From the NCBI RefSeq assembly GCF_900747795.2, contig NC_041401.2, forward strand, positions 161,473,233 through 161,537,232: a DNA stretch of 64,000 nucleotides, in the 5' to 3' direction. Below are positions 1-63,805 of this stretch, one piece after another. Below the pieces are notes generated by a model, which searched no databases, was not told the DNA's origin, and worked only from the letters and a program-made list of their open reading frames with translations. The position numbers and the translations under genes are program-made. The DNA is from Erpetoichthys calabaricus (lineage: Eukaryota > Chordata > Cladistia > Polypteriformes > Polypteridae). The first letter of the stretch is position 1, and every line of letters begins with the position of its first letter.

Positions 1-109
1 TGCGAACAACGTGACTTCCTGCTTTATGCAGGCTGGCTGGGATTGTACCTCCCCATACTGTATATGATGAGAAAGTAGTTCAAGAGTAGAAAGATTCAAG
101 CAACTGATA

Positions 110-525
110 GACTCAAGACACCCACTTCACCATAACCAGGAGGTAAATCGCCGACTACCTTCTCGTCAGAGTTTCGGCACAGTGGAACCCCTTAATCCAA
201 AGCAGTGCACAAAACATAGGCTCGAGAGGTGGTGAGAGACTGACTGTAGCGTTCCCAATGAAGCTCTTTCTACACTTCAAGAGCATCTACCCAATGGAAC
301 ATCCCTCTCTAGGAAAGACTGGGTCACGCTTAACCGAGCTAGGGCAAAGGTTGGCAAAACAAGGGACAACCTATTTAGATGGGGCCTCACAACAAGCGCT
401 GAATGTCCCTGTGGTGAATCCACTCAAACAATGAACAACATTCTCCATGAATGTTCCCGAGGCCCTACATGTACCGATGAAGATCTTAAGGATGCTAATG
501 ACGCCGCTCTTACGGCAGTGACCTG
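110..525 (+). mobile_element. LINE remnant, C-terminal end of a reverse transcriptase ORF
   Basis: From about 303 to the stop at 523-525 one frame reads as the end of a non-LTR retrotransposon protein. It contains WVTLNRARAKVGKT, then a cysteine/histidine cluster (ECPCGE followed by ILHEC) of the C-x-C...H-x3-C kind found after the RT domain of several LINE clades. Upstream of about 240 the frame is broken, so only the tail survives. The clade was not assigned. It is followed within about 25 bp by a different LINE piece on the other strand. Confidence 0.6.
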
Positions 526-547
526 ATAATATATGATGACACATTCC

Positions 548-1025
548 TAATCCTGTCTACCTTCGTTACTCTGAGCAAAAATTGTAGCATCTTCAACTTT
601 GCCACTTCCAGCTCTGCCTCCTGTCTTTATGTCTGTGCCACCGTCTCCAAACCATACAGCATGGCTGGTCACAGTACCGTTTTATAGACCTTCCCTTTCA
701 CTCTTGCAGGTACTCTTCTATCACAAATCACTCCTGCCACTCTTTTCCACCCAGTCCACCCTACTGCACTCTCTTCTTCACCTTTCTGCCACTCTCTCTA
801 TTGCTTTGGCCTGCTGAATCCAAGTATTTAAATTTGTCTATCTTCACCACCTCTACTCCTTGCAGTCTCACCCTTCTGCCACTTTCCCTCTCATTCATAC
901 ACATGTACTCCATCTTATTCCTACTGATTTTCATTCCACTTCTCTTCAGTGTGTTCCTCCATCTCTCCAGGTTTGTCTCAACTTGCTGTCTACTCTCACT
1001 ACAGATCACAATGTCATCCGCATTT
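548..1025 (-). mobile_element. RTE-like LINE fragment, RT C-terminal region
   Basis: The - strand reads LERWRNTLKRSGMKISRNK and then MEYMCMNERE, VEVVKIDKFKYL and REVKKRVQ-like blocks. This is the same protein region as the better copy at 48392-49075. The lower end (548-640) matches the KMLRF...VTK.DRI part of that copy, but the frame is lost after about 760, so it carries frameshifts. Inactive fragment. Confidence 0.8.
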
Positions 1026-2009
1026 TTTACATTTGATAATAGATGGAAAAATCATAAAAGCAGTTTGAGTCAATGAAATATTTTGGTTAATTCAAAGTAA
1101 ATTTCTTGATTAATCAAGCTTAAAACTTAGATGTGATAAACTGAAGAAAAATGTATTAGTTGATCCAATGTTTTATTTTTTAAAGTGCACTCCTAGTTCA
1201 GTACATTTAAGTTACAATGGTTTTCACATAGTAGAAAAATGAATTCTTTCCAAATTCCAAAGTTTGTTAAACTTAACTCAAACCACAATGACCTACATTG
1301 CACATGGGGAGCCATCACCTAATCACTTTTTCATTTTTCCTCTTTATAGTGCCTTTCACAGAACATATCATCAAAAGACACTGTACAACGCACAAGTCTG
1401 TAGGTTTATTGGATGTTGATGGTTACATGTACAGAGGACAGTGAAATTCTTACTTGCATTATACAAGGCAAGAAGATAACAAAGTGCAATGCAAGAAAAT
1501 TTAAATCAGGAAAAAATTATGAATATTTCAAAAACAGAATGTTAATTACAGAAGACTGATGATTTAAGTGATAAACTGTGCTGGGGTGCTGGTGTGAGCA
1601 TAGTAAGTATTGAACGACCCACTAGGAAATAAAATAAATACTGGTTTATCTGATTTGAATTACAAGAGAGAAGTGTGTTTTTTCAGGCTTGATTTTAACA
1701 TTAAAACTAACAGAGCCGCAACAAAAGATGTAGGGAGGGAGTTCCAGAGAGTTCTGAGCCACAAAACTGTATGGAGTTTCACCGACCATCTGTTTGAGAT
1801 GTTGTTATGCAAATGATGAAAAACCTTGTGGGTCATGTCTAGCAGCTTTTTTCATTTTCAATGATTCTAAATCTAAAATGATTGTGCTTTACATTACATG
1901 GCAATTTTAGCTATTCCATAGCTGTAAACGGTGCATGCAAAATCAATTTTGTCGGAGATGAGATATCCAAATTAAATTTTAGACTATAAGTGTATGTGCA
2001 ATGGAACTA
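1026..2009. other. No gene seen (AT-rich upstream DNA)
   Basis: AT-rich sequence without a supportable gene. The part around 1395-1500 looks like repeat-derived untranslated sequence, but I cannot place it in a family. The short reading frame at 1610-1816 has no recognisable motif. Confidence 0.5.
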
Positions 2010-2231
2010 GGGCAGTGTGGTAGTGATGTGGTTAGGTACCGTTGCCTCTTAGTTCCGTACCCTGGGTTCAAATGCCGGGCACATTCTTTCCTTGTTGTCC
2101 GCATGGATTGTTTTCTCCCACATCCTTAAGAAGAGCATGTTAAGTTAAACAGCCCAATCTGAGTGAGCTATATCCTAGTATGCCACCCATTATTGGATTA
2201 TGTAAGAAAATGGATGGATGAATGGATGGAC
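2010..2231 (+). mobile_element. Old copy of the tRNA-derived SINE
   Basis: Diverged relative of the SINE at 15797-16157. The order of landmarks is kept: GGTACCGTTGCCTC, CTGGGTTCAAATGCC (B-box region), GTTTTCTCCCACATCC, and a tail with ATGGATGGATGAATGG. Many substitutions and a shortened middle indicate old age. Confidence 0.7.
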
Positions 2232-2992
2232 GGCTTGTGGGACTTGATGATGTCATCCGAGTGACCTAATGATGTTACATGGCATGACATTAATGGTTGT
2301 TGTTAGAAGATATTACTCTGTGCATGGTATGAGATAATGTATTGTATGAATGAAAGGAATGGGGAGACCTGCCGGTTTTAATAAATTAAAGGACGAGGAA
2401 GACCAGGGATTTCACTGAATAAACTGGGGACTATTAAGACTGCAATGTTCAATATAGTGTCTTTCATAGACTATACTATCACTCAATGTCTACTCAACGG
2501 GCTGTAGCTTCTGGGGCATCAATGAGTTAATGGGTGAAACTCGGTGTATACCAATGAGTTAAGGCTACCGTAGCCCTATGACTCGAACAGGTTAATGGGC
2601 AATGCTGCTCAGACGACGCGTGGGGTCCCATACTTGTTGAGAAGCTACTGCCTTTACAGCGTCGAGGTAACAGGCTCTTCGGTCACTCTATGTCGCCTTG
2701 TCCAGTTTTAAACGTCTGCCTTTAAATTGCATCGACCCCTGCAGAGTGGCTACCTCGGGCAGCAGAAGCCGCCACCACCTACTCTCTGGACTGAGCGCAC
2801 TGCGGCGCCTCATTCTGGGGGGTCACCTGCAGAAAAGCCTCAGACGCCACCGAGCACCCGGTCTGAACCGGTTCAAAGCGCGAGCTCGCAGTCGCCTGTC
2901 GAGCCTCCGCCGCAGCGAATCCCCTCATGGCTCCTGTCGTCGCGCGCGTAGCGCGTCCCCGCAGACAATCGCGCGCTCTTTAGCAGGCGCTC

Positions 2993-2997
2993 ATTGG
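2993..2997 (-). promoter_or_regulatory. Inverted CCAAT box
   Basis: ATTGG in the context TCATTGGCCA, about 100 bp upstream of the TATA-like motif within the CpG-rich block. This is the spacing expected for an NF-Y site. Sequence match only. Confidence 0.4.
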
Positions 2998-3096
2998 CCA
3001 AGATCCTAGTAACCAGAGCGCGTGCTGGAAAGAAAACCGCAGGGTCGAAGTCAATGAGCATCAATCCAGCACTGGCGTCTGTGGAAAGCTCATTTG

Positions 3097-3104
3097 CTAT
3101 ATAG
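3097..3104 (+). promoter_or_regulatory. TATA-like element
   Basis: CTATATAG is an AT-rich motif alone in a GC-rich promoter, placed to start transcription about 30 bp downstream at the AGAGAGAGACACGCG segment. CpG-island promoters often lack a working TATA box, so its function is uncertain. Confidence 0.35.
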
Positions 3105-3492
3105 TGAAACTGCAGAGAGAGACACGCGCGGCCCCGGTGCTGAAGGTTTCATTCATTTTTTTTTAGTATTATCTTTGGAAAGAGCCCCCGTGTGCAGCCT
3201 GCCTTCTTGGAGCTGCGTGTCCATGGAAAGTCTGCTTTCCGGATGAATTCCTAGGCGACTAATTCCACCCTGCGGTGGGGCAGCAAGTTTAAAGCTGCGG
3301 GGAAAGCCACCCGTCCGGACCTGCGTCACGACCAAGGCTCGAGACCAAGCGGGATCCCGGCGCTCTCGCGTGGCTCTGCCACCCCCGACTCTCATTGTTC
3401 GGTGCCCGATCCCGGATCCCGCGCTCTCCGCCTTTCTCTCGCCTTTCTGCTGACACTGGCAAGCAGTAAAGGACACTGAGCCGCCAGCGACC

Positions 3493-56407
<52,915 letters not shown>

Positions 56408-56704
56408 GACTCTCGCAATTGGCAGGCTGCTTCCCTGGTTTAAAGCTGTGGATAAAAAGGTTTGGGGGCGGGTGGGCATGTGTAGAGCGAGCTTCCATTC
56501 ATCTCGTACCAAGTCCCTCAGCCGCCGTGTGCTGGGACCCTCCCATAGACCAGCTGGTGGCCGGCAGCCTGACTAAGTCAAGTCAATCATGTCGCTCTGT
56601 ACAGACTTTGCTTGGCATTATGCTCCTGGTTATTTTACTTCTTCATTACTTCACCAAGAACATGGGTAACTGTGAGGCAGAGGGGGGTGCAGCTTTATAA
56701 CCAA

Positions 56705-57240
56705 ACGAGATCGAGGGGATGCTTTTGTATTAGCACGTCAGCTATAGGGTGCACTGCTGTTCCAGCACACAAAATAGGTGGGCACACTGCTGAACCAGCA
56801 TGCAAATTGGAGGTTATGTTGCCATATCAGCATGTGAAAGTCAGGAAGTATTGCTGTGCCAGTTTGTGACGCTGACAGCATGCTGCCATACTAACAGAGA
56901 AGTCCGTGGATGCGCTGCTTCGCCATCAGGTTAAGGCAGGGGTCTCACTACAAGCATGTGAAGCACACTGCAATACCAGCACGTGGGGTCAGAAGACCAG
57001 AAAGTAAAAGTGAGCATGCATTACTGTACCAGCATGTCGGGTAGGGGGGCACACAGCTATGCAGACAGAAGCAACAGTTAACGCAGAGGGCACTTCTATG
57101 CAAGCATGTTTTTAATGGTTGTGATACCAGTAAGTGGGTGCACTTTTGTGCTTGTATGTATGGTGGCGGGCAAAACTTGAGGTACAGGTTACTCATCTAT
57201 ACCAGCAAGTGAGGTAGAAGATGCACCGTGTCATTTACTA
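56705..57240. repeat. Degenerate minisatellite with 'CCAGCATGT' words
   Basis: Recurring GTGCACTGCTGTTCCAGCAC, GGCACACTGCTGAACCAGCATG, TTGCCATATCAGCATGTGAA, CACTGCAATACCAGCACGTG and TTACTGTACCAGCATGTCGG define an irregular unit of about 40-55 bp. It continues at 57386-57560 after a SINE tail. Confidence 0.65.
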
Positions 57241-57249
57241 TCAATACAA

Positions 57250-57385
57250 GCAAATATGGACGGCCTAGTGTACCCTGTGATGCACTGGTACCCTGTCCAG
57301 ATTGTTCCTGCCTTGTGCCTGATGCTTCTGGGATAGATGCCAGCTACCCTAGATAAGCGGGTTAGGAAAATGGATGAATAGATGG
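57250..57385 (+). mobile_element. SINE/L2-like tail inserted in the minisatellite
   Basis: TACCCTGTCCAGATTGTTCC, TGCCTTGTGCCTGATGCTTC, GATAAGCGGGTTAGGAAAATGG and ATGAATAGATGG are the SINE 3' landmarks. Minisatellite words lie on both sides. Confidence 0.7.
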
Positions 57386-57564
57386 TATGGCACTGTATTA
57401 ACAAGCAAGACAGCTAGTGTACTGATACGCCAGTGCAATGGCAGATTAGGTCCGGCTAAACAAAATGATGATGAGGGTCTGTTACTATACCAGCACAGAA
57501 AGAAGAGGGCATGGTCGGCAGTGGGTGCTCAGCAGAATTAGCGTGCACACTGCTATAACATTAA

Positions 57565-59200
57565 TAGCGTGCTGTCTCTCAGACCTGTGATGCCAAGAGT
57601 GCACTACAGTAGGCGTTGAGCTTTCACTGCTGGACACCTTTACATTCATCAGTGTGACTTTACCACATGGAGGCAGGGTGGTGTGCCCTCAGAGAAGCCC
57701 ACTCCCCCAGTGATTCCAGAGCTCCTAACATGCAACAGATACTGTAGCAAGACCTTGAACACTTAAAAAAATCTCAACATTAATTTGGATCCATTAGGTG
57801 GGCTGTTCTCATCCAAAGTGTGATTATATAAAAATTCACTAATCTAAAGAGTTCTTGCTGGATATGTGTGTGCCATCTACCTTGATATGTGCCCTGGTAC
57901 AGTTCTCAGGTCTTGCACCCACTGTATTATCCAATGATCCTGCCATATGGAGCGACACTCGGAGTGTGATCAATCTAGTCTTGAAAATAGGCTGCGTGCT
58001 GGTGCAGCGAGGGTTCTTCAAGGCTCCGAACACCATTCCTTTGAGGAGTATCCCAGTTTGCCAACGTCTCCCAAGGTATTCGTTTTTTTTGGTGCACACC
58101 TCACACATGGGCAGGTTAGGTTCATTTCTATCTATAAACGTTTGCTTGCTGTGCCCCATGGCCAACTAACATGCCATCCATTGTTAGTTCCTGTGCCAGG
58201 AATAGTCTCCTTGTTCCAAGTATTGGTTCAGAAAGATAAACGAATGAACATATGAAAGCCCACCAGAACACAGCCGGGATGGTGTCATCTTTTCCACATG
58301 CCGTGGGCACGTTTGAGTTCACCTGAACTTTGCCTCAGTGTTGCAGAAATGCATTTAGCAAGTGGCAAGCTTCTGTTCCCCGACTTGCTGCGTCACACCA
58401 CAGGAAGGGGTCGGGGCTGAATTGGTGAATTAATGAACAAAGCGTGGTGCTTTCTATTTTAAATGAATGAGCAGGCAGGAGCGACTCTTGAGGCTCTGAG
58501 GATGTCAGTGTTGTTGGCTTCTGGTCTGATGTGAGCGGCTACTGTATTATGCAAACCCCTAAGGTGAGTGTGTGTGAGGGTGGGGGGTGTAGCGCCCAGG
58601 CCCACTTTGTATTTCACATAACTGGGGTGGGCATCAATGAATTGCACTCAAAGCCCAAATCTAAAAATGCCATTAAAGTCTCATTTGTGAGTTTAGTTGG
58701 GGTGCACCTTGGGCTCCCAGCACTTGCTCTACCTCAGACAGGAACTCGCCTCTCATAGCACAGGTACCTGGGGGGAAAGGGGGAGAGGTGGTGACACGTA
58801 CAGATACAGCAAACCTTCCCACCCCAACACATTTCTAAAGCCCCTTGATGGGGGGGGGGTTACCTCTTTTTTTTTTTTAACATTAAGGAAGGTTGGAATG
58901 GGAATGGTTTGGTGTAGGTGGACCATTTTTATCCAAGCTATTTAATTTAAAAAAAAAAAAAAACAAACCTCTAAGCATGATGGCACTTAATTAAAAGAAA
59001 CTCTAAAGAAAGTAGCTGCAGTTTCTCAGATTGGACTCACTGTGACTGCTATGGCACCGGATTAATGCGATACTGCTGCTAAACTGTAGGGAGAGGGAGA
59101 GGCGATGCGACGGCTTATTTTATCACTGCACTCCAGTGGAATTGGGAAAGCGTTCAGGGAAGCAGACCTCTCAATATCTCCCAGGCATGACTAATATATT
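57565..59200 (+). other. Downstream region, no gene seen
   Basis: No coding exon recognised. A weak SINE-body-like piece occurs at about 58090-58255 (CACATGGGCAGGTTAGGTT). Homopolymer runs lie at 58850-58880 and 58950-58965. Confidence 0.45.
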
Positions 59201-59403
59201 ATTCATATGTAGCTAGAATCAAAACCTCCTGGTGTAACTCAAATGAAGACTACAATGTGAGGATCTTGACACCATCTCCTATTTTCTTCCCATGTTTCGT
59301 GCTACTTATTTTTATTTCTGTTACCTTATGACGCATTTCTGCTGCTCCAACATTACTGAGACTGAGCAAAATGTCAGGCGGGAAGGGGGTGGAGGGGGCT
59401 TGC

Positions 59404-59409
59404 AATAAA
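59404..59409 (+). terminator. rimkla: Candidate poly(A) signal for rimkla
   Basis: AATAAA in GCAATAAACTGAG, with a TGTGG-containing downstream stretch. It is the first canonical signal after the rimkla stop codon. Confidence 0.4.
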
Positions 59410-59873
59410 CTGAGCTGAAGCATGTGGCCGAGGCTTGGAGTTCTGGGAGGTAGGGCACAGGTCAAGCCTACCATTCCACGGTGGTATAAGGTAGCTCTCC
59501 GTAACATGGTTGCTGTTATCGTTTGGCTGTAGTGGAACATCCTCAGAGCATCCCCACCCATGGCCACCTCAGCAGAAAATGGAAAGTGGAGCTTGCATCG
59601 CATGGATGACAGACAGGCCTGTCAGCAGTCTCTTTTATTTAAATAAGAATTAAATATTTAGTGGATGGTGAGGCGGCCAGTTGCTGCAAAGGTTTGGCTG
59701 GCTCAGTTTTCAGTTGCTCCTAGCAGCGTGTGGCATGGAGCGTTTCAGGGATCGTGTCAGCACACACCAGCGTCTGCTTTACTGTATCATTAATTTCCCG
59801 ATTTGCTCAGTAAGGATGACACCAGTGGTGGAGTTTGGGGGGGGGGGGGGGGATGTGTGGAAGGCAGCAGTCC

Positions 59874-59879
59874 TTTATT
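59874..59879 (-). terminator. Candidate poly(A) signal for the convergent gene
   Basis: TTTATT on +, AATAAA on -, about 400 bp downstream of the - strand exon stop at 60283. It lies about 465 bp from the rimkla signal, fitting two convergent transcripts that end close together. Confidence 0.45.
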
Positions 59880-60282
59880 AAAATGGCTTCATTACATTTA
59901 CATGGTACCGTGTACAGAGCAACAGCAGCTTCATTCAGCGGGTAAAATGCAGGAAAGGAGAAGAAGTCCCCAGATGATCCCTGAATTAGGTGGACATTGT
60001 CTCTTACTTCATTCTGCACTAGACGGCTCGTGAGGATCAGTGCAAACGGGCAGCACTTTGACCAAGCAGCTGGCATGCAGATGTTGCCACAAAGAGTACA
60101 TTGAATTCGTAGCGGAAGCAATGAGGCCGCCCATCACAAGTGCATGGACCCAGCTAGCAGGAAGGAGCCTCTCAGATGGGTCTTAGTTCCAATGTCCACA
60201 AGCTGAAGAAGGCAGGAAACACGTGATGACAGGAAATAAATATACAAGTAATTCAGGACTCTCTGACAATCAGCCAAGACGC

Positions 60283-60393
60283 CTATGAAGGTTTGAGCTG
60301 CATCTGCTGCATGAAACTTTCAATATGTCCAGTTAAGTCCAAGTTGGGAACCTGGTGGCTGACAAGCAGGGCTTTGCTGCACAAATCTTGAGC
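60283..60393 (-). CDS. zmynd12: Probable last exon of ZMYND12 (convergent gene), 36 aa
   Basis: On the - strand a long pyrimidine tract (60403-60450 region) runs into GAGTTGCAG|GCT, a strong acceptor. The following 36 codons (AQDLCSKALLVSHQVPNLDL, then the rest up to LKPS) end at TAG. The predicted helix-rich end resembles the C-terminus of ZMYND12 as I recall it (AQEYGMRALSLAKEQQLD, with AQ, K/R-A-L and L-D aligned). ZMYND12 has an N-terminal MYND zinc finger and TPR-like repeats. In human, ZMYND12 lies next to RIMKLA in tail-to-tail orientation (recalled), as here. No upstream exon was identified before the window ends. Similarity over 36 residues is weak, so neighbour order carries much of the call. 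Confidence 0.5.
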   Translation of the reverse strand, partial: AQDLCSKALLVSHQVPNLDLTGHIESFMQQMQLKPS

Positions 60394-60649
60394 CTGCAAC
60401 TCAGAAAGAGAGAGAGAGAGAGAGAGAAAAAAAAAAAGAGAAGGGCATTGAAAGAGCTGTATAAATAGCACTGGGATTCATTAGTGTCCCCTTCTGGCTC
60501 GCAGCACCGGCTGCTGGGTTGCCTCCGGCACATCCACACATTCATGAATAACACTCCATAAAGCTAAAATGCCCTTCAAGAACAGTCAGCGTGGCACACA
60601 GCGGTGCTGCCTGCCTCAGTCTCTAGCTGATTTGTCACACTGCTCTTCT

Positions 60650-61620
60650 TTGTCACTGTCATCTTCCACCACAGTCAGAGCTCAATAGTTGCGCTTTTGG
60701 GCCTAAGCAGGGGTTGCAAAATGTCAGCTTGTGAAAGTCGCTGGACTCCCCAGCTCGGGTCCCTGCAGGCGCTGGGGCAAACCGGTCTCCCCTTGTATGT
60801 GTCTCTCTCTCTCTCTCCACACTGCTGTTTGATTTAAAGTGCTTTTGGTGCCCAAGTGCTACACCTCCAAAACGCCCGCGAAGGTTACGTATGAATCGGT
60901 CGTACTGTGGCTTTCGACAATGAATTCGGACAGAGAAAGTGCTGAACGGCGCCCTTCCGGATGTGCGAACCGCGCATCTTCTTGATCGCAATCGAATCCT
61001 GGCACACGGATGTACATATAAAGAAGGGGGCGTGGCACCGCGTTTGCTGTAGGCAATTGTATTTTAATCATTCAAATCTTTAGTAAATACTCCAGTGAAC
61101 ACACTGGTTCTGAGCGCCACGATATACACGCGTGTTCTCATTGTGGGCAGAAGCGCCCGATGCTATTAGAACCACTTGACCTCGATCTGTCGAAAATAAA
61201 CGGCCACCTCATTCATCTCAGAGCTGTTTCGTGGAAAGGCACTTAGGGTACCACGCATGGGCCCCGATGAGTGCACCTTAAATGATGTAAACATCCTGAA
61301 ACGCTGCCGCTTCACCGATAAGCACCAGCGACAGCCTTCTCGAAATAAGCAAAAAAAAAAAAAAAAAAGAACCTTCGATCGCGAGAAGGCATCGAACCGA
61401 CATGCTTTACGCTCATTTTTCACTCCCGCCCGACAAACAGCTGACGCAGGCAGCGTTTAAATATTCCCTGAACGAGCTCTGGCGTCTTTCGATTTTCTCC
61501 TTCTGAGTGAAATGCATTCGTGCAGGAAGCCAAGACAGCGGCAGACGCTTTGTCTTGTGTCAGCAGAGCCTGTCAGGGAGAGCAGACTGTCATAAGTCCC
61601 GTTTCCGTACTGCAGCTACA
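60650..61620. promoter_or_regulatory. CpG-rich block, possible promoter or enhancer
   Basis: Unlike most of the window, this stretch is rich in CpG (for example AACGCCCGCGAAGG at 60870 and GGATGTGCGAACCGCGC near 60958-60976) and continues at lower density to about 62600. It lies inside the putative convergent gene. No coding exon is recognisable in any frame, so it could be an internal promoter, a CpG island of a noncoding transcript, or chance composition. Confidence 0.4.
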
Positions 61621-61624
61621 GGCG

Positions 61625-62820
61625 GGTAAAAGGAAATATAAGATGAAACCGAGAGCAGAACGGACTGAGAATGCCAGACCAATGTCGAAATACGCGAATA
61701 CTATGAATAAAATGCAGAGAAAAACATGCAGGTGTTCAGTAGTCAAATCACTGCACTGCGCTCACAACATATTTAACAAGCGAAGGTGAAAGGATTTTGG
61801 GGCAGCGGGTCGATGGTCGGGATTCTCCTAAACTCATCGGAACCGCACTCGACCACCGCTTGATATGCACGTCGTGCTTGTATTTTTAGTAACACATCTA
61901 GAGTAGCCCTAAGGTGCCAACTCAGAAAGTGGCAGCCTGCTACAGGCGTGTGGCATCATTCCGAAACTACAGGAGATAGATGAGTTCTTTTGGTGGCACC
62001 AATTCCAATAGTTTTCCTTGAGGACTTCCTAATTGTAAAAAAAAAAAAAAAAAAAAGTTAAAACGAATTTTGGTCTGTCCAACGTAAGAACGAGACTTCC
62101 ACTGGCTGTGCTGCGCAGCATTTCACACTCCTGCTTTGGGTGAGACTCGGCCACCTCATAGCCCCTACGTAACCCGATCTTTCATTGAGCGGTTTTAAGG
62201 TGGGGGGGGGGGGGGGTGGTTGTAAAAAGGCACTCTGACATCAGGGGTCCCTTGGGGCACACCCAGAACGTCCTGATGGTAAATCCTCTTCTGCGGATAA
62301 AATGCCAGCATCTGAAACGAAACCCGAAAGTGTCCCTCGTTTCGGAGCCGCTACTGGACAGGGTGGTGCACTTCACGCACACCACACGATTCCTGCAGGA
62401 CAGGTTTTCTTCTTCTCCTCAGGGGAACACACGATCATTTTTGATACAACACTTACTTTTCAGAATCGCTTAAAATAACAGTCGGGGCTCAGTGGGCCTA
62501 TAAGCCTATATAACTCGACAGCACGTTGCACAAAGGGGAGTTAAATCCAGGCGGGAGCAAAGCAAGCGCATCGCAGGGTCCACTCAGTTGAACACCCACA
62601 CCAGCAGCTCAAACATTTCACCTTCCCAATTCTGTGCTTTCAAGTGCATTTTTGGTCGAATTTGCCTGAGAAAATCAAGGTCGATGTTCATTTTTTTGTT
62701 ATTTGGCGTGTAAAAAACCTGATTTTTTCCTTGAAAATAAAGAACAAGCTAAACATAGCAGATGTGTCTCACATCCCTCCAAATACATTTCGACCACAAA
62801 CACTGGAATTCCTTCTTACA
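61625..62820 (+). other. No gene seen
   Basis: Moderate GC with a G-run at 62202-62216 and A-runs. No known exon. The frames at 61520-61789 and 62216-62473 have no recognisable domain. Confidence 0.45.
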
Positions 62821-62821
62821 A

Positions 62822-63690
62822 TTAAGCCAATGTCACATTATGCAGCATGTAGCTAGTAGGGTATCTCAGACTTGCCAATCGTAGTTGTTGATCCGTCGTC
62901 GAACCAAATTACAACGACCATGGCTGTTTCCATGTCGCCTGCTGTCTGACGGAGACGGTGCCGTCCGATGGGTTAACAGGTGCGGTAAATTCATCCTCAA
63001 TCTCAGCTGTTTTTCCATCCATCTATCCATTATCCAACCCACAATACGAGAGTTAAGAACCATTGAATGCTCATCCGAAAGTGCAACTCGTGACGAAGAG
63101 GATGTTTTAGACCTCACAAACAATAAAGAAGCTCATCCCGTAAAAGTTAACCCTTCTTCGCCACAGCACACTATTGGCTCTCAAGAAAAGGGCTAAGCAT
63201 GAGTGTGCTATAAGGTCAATCACTAAATGTGACATTCAAAGTGATTATTAGGCATGAATATCATCAGGTTCTGGTGATAAGATCAGCAACTGCAGTTGAC
63301 AAATCTGACATACTTAACGACTAGAAATCATGTAGTGTGACATCGGTTTAAGATGAAAGATCTACATTATACCACAACTTGTACAATTTTGGTAGCTTTG
63401 CTTTCTCTGAACCGTCGGACTCGTAGCTCCCAGTTTGTAGGGCGTTCGCTTGGAATTTTCAAATTGGAAACCCGTATTTACCATTTGTCCGATAGCACGT
63501 GAACACAGCATTACGGTGGACCGGGATGCTCATCCTCTTTCACTGTGCAAAACTGCAACACCGCCTTGACCTGTACAGTCGAGCAGAGGGCGGGGCTAAC
63601 GCTAATCACAATGGGCGGGGCCTGGTGTTTTATCCTACAGTACATAGAAATTCACATTGTCATGTCAGAATTAAAGGTGAATGGTAACTA
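62822..63690 (-). mobile_element. TTAA-flanked repeat plus associated segment
   Basis: The inner part (62826-63347, 522 bp) is bounded by TTAA on both sides (62822-62825 and 63348-63351). Its two ends are inverted repeats of about 80 bp (GCCAATGTCACATTATG and the complement of TAGTGTGACATCGGT). The outer part, 63352-63690 on the - strand, matches 7851-8187, including GAGCTACGAGTC and AAAACACCAGGCCC. Non-coding. Confidence 0.65.
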
Positions 63691-63805
63691 AAGAGTTGGT
63701 GTTGTCTTGCATTTTTTATTTATTTATTTATTTTTCACAGAAAGGGAACTATTTTGCTTCTTTCTGGAGCAGACATGTGGCTTCCATTAATGAGCAGAGT
63801 GAATC

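Larger units (their letters stand above)
2690..3492 (+). promoter_or_regulatory. rimkla: CpG-rich promoter and 5' UTR of rimkla
   Basis: Base composition switches to GC-rich, with dense CpG (for example 2873-2985 and 3124-3140), and stays so into exon 1. An inverted CCAAT box (2993-2997) and a TATA-like CTATATAG (3097-3104) lie about 100 bp apart, about 390-500 bp before the start codon. Transcription would then start near 3125-3135 and give a 5' UTR of about 360 bp if unspliced. The start site is inferred. The six-frame reading frames across this block have no protein signature. Confidence 0.65.
56408..59409 (+). other. rimkla: Probable rimkla 3' UTR
   Basis: No AATAAA occurs close to the stop codon. 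The first canonical signal that I find is at 59404-59409, which would make a 3' UTR of about 3 kb. ATTAAA variants at about 58673 and 58991 are alternatives. The length is inferred, not shown. Confidence 0.4.

Noticed and set aside
60659-61071. Frames in the CpG-rich block as upstream exons of the convergent gene
   Set aside because: Translations show no MYND finger or TPR-like motif and no matching splice sites.
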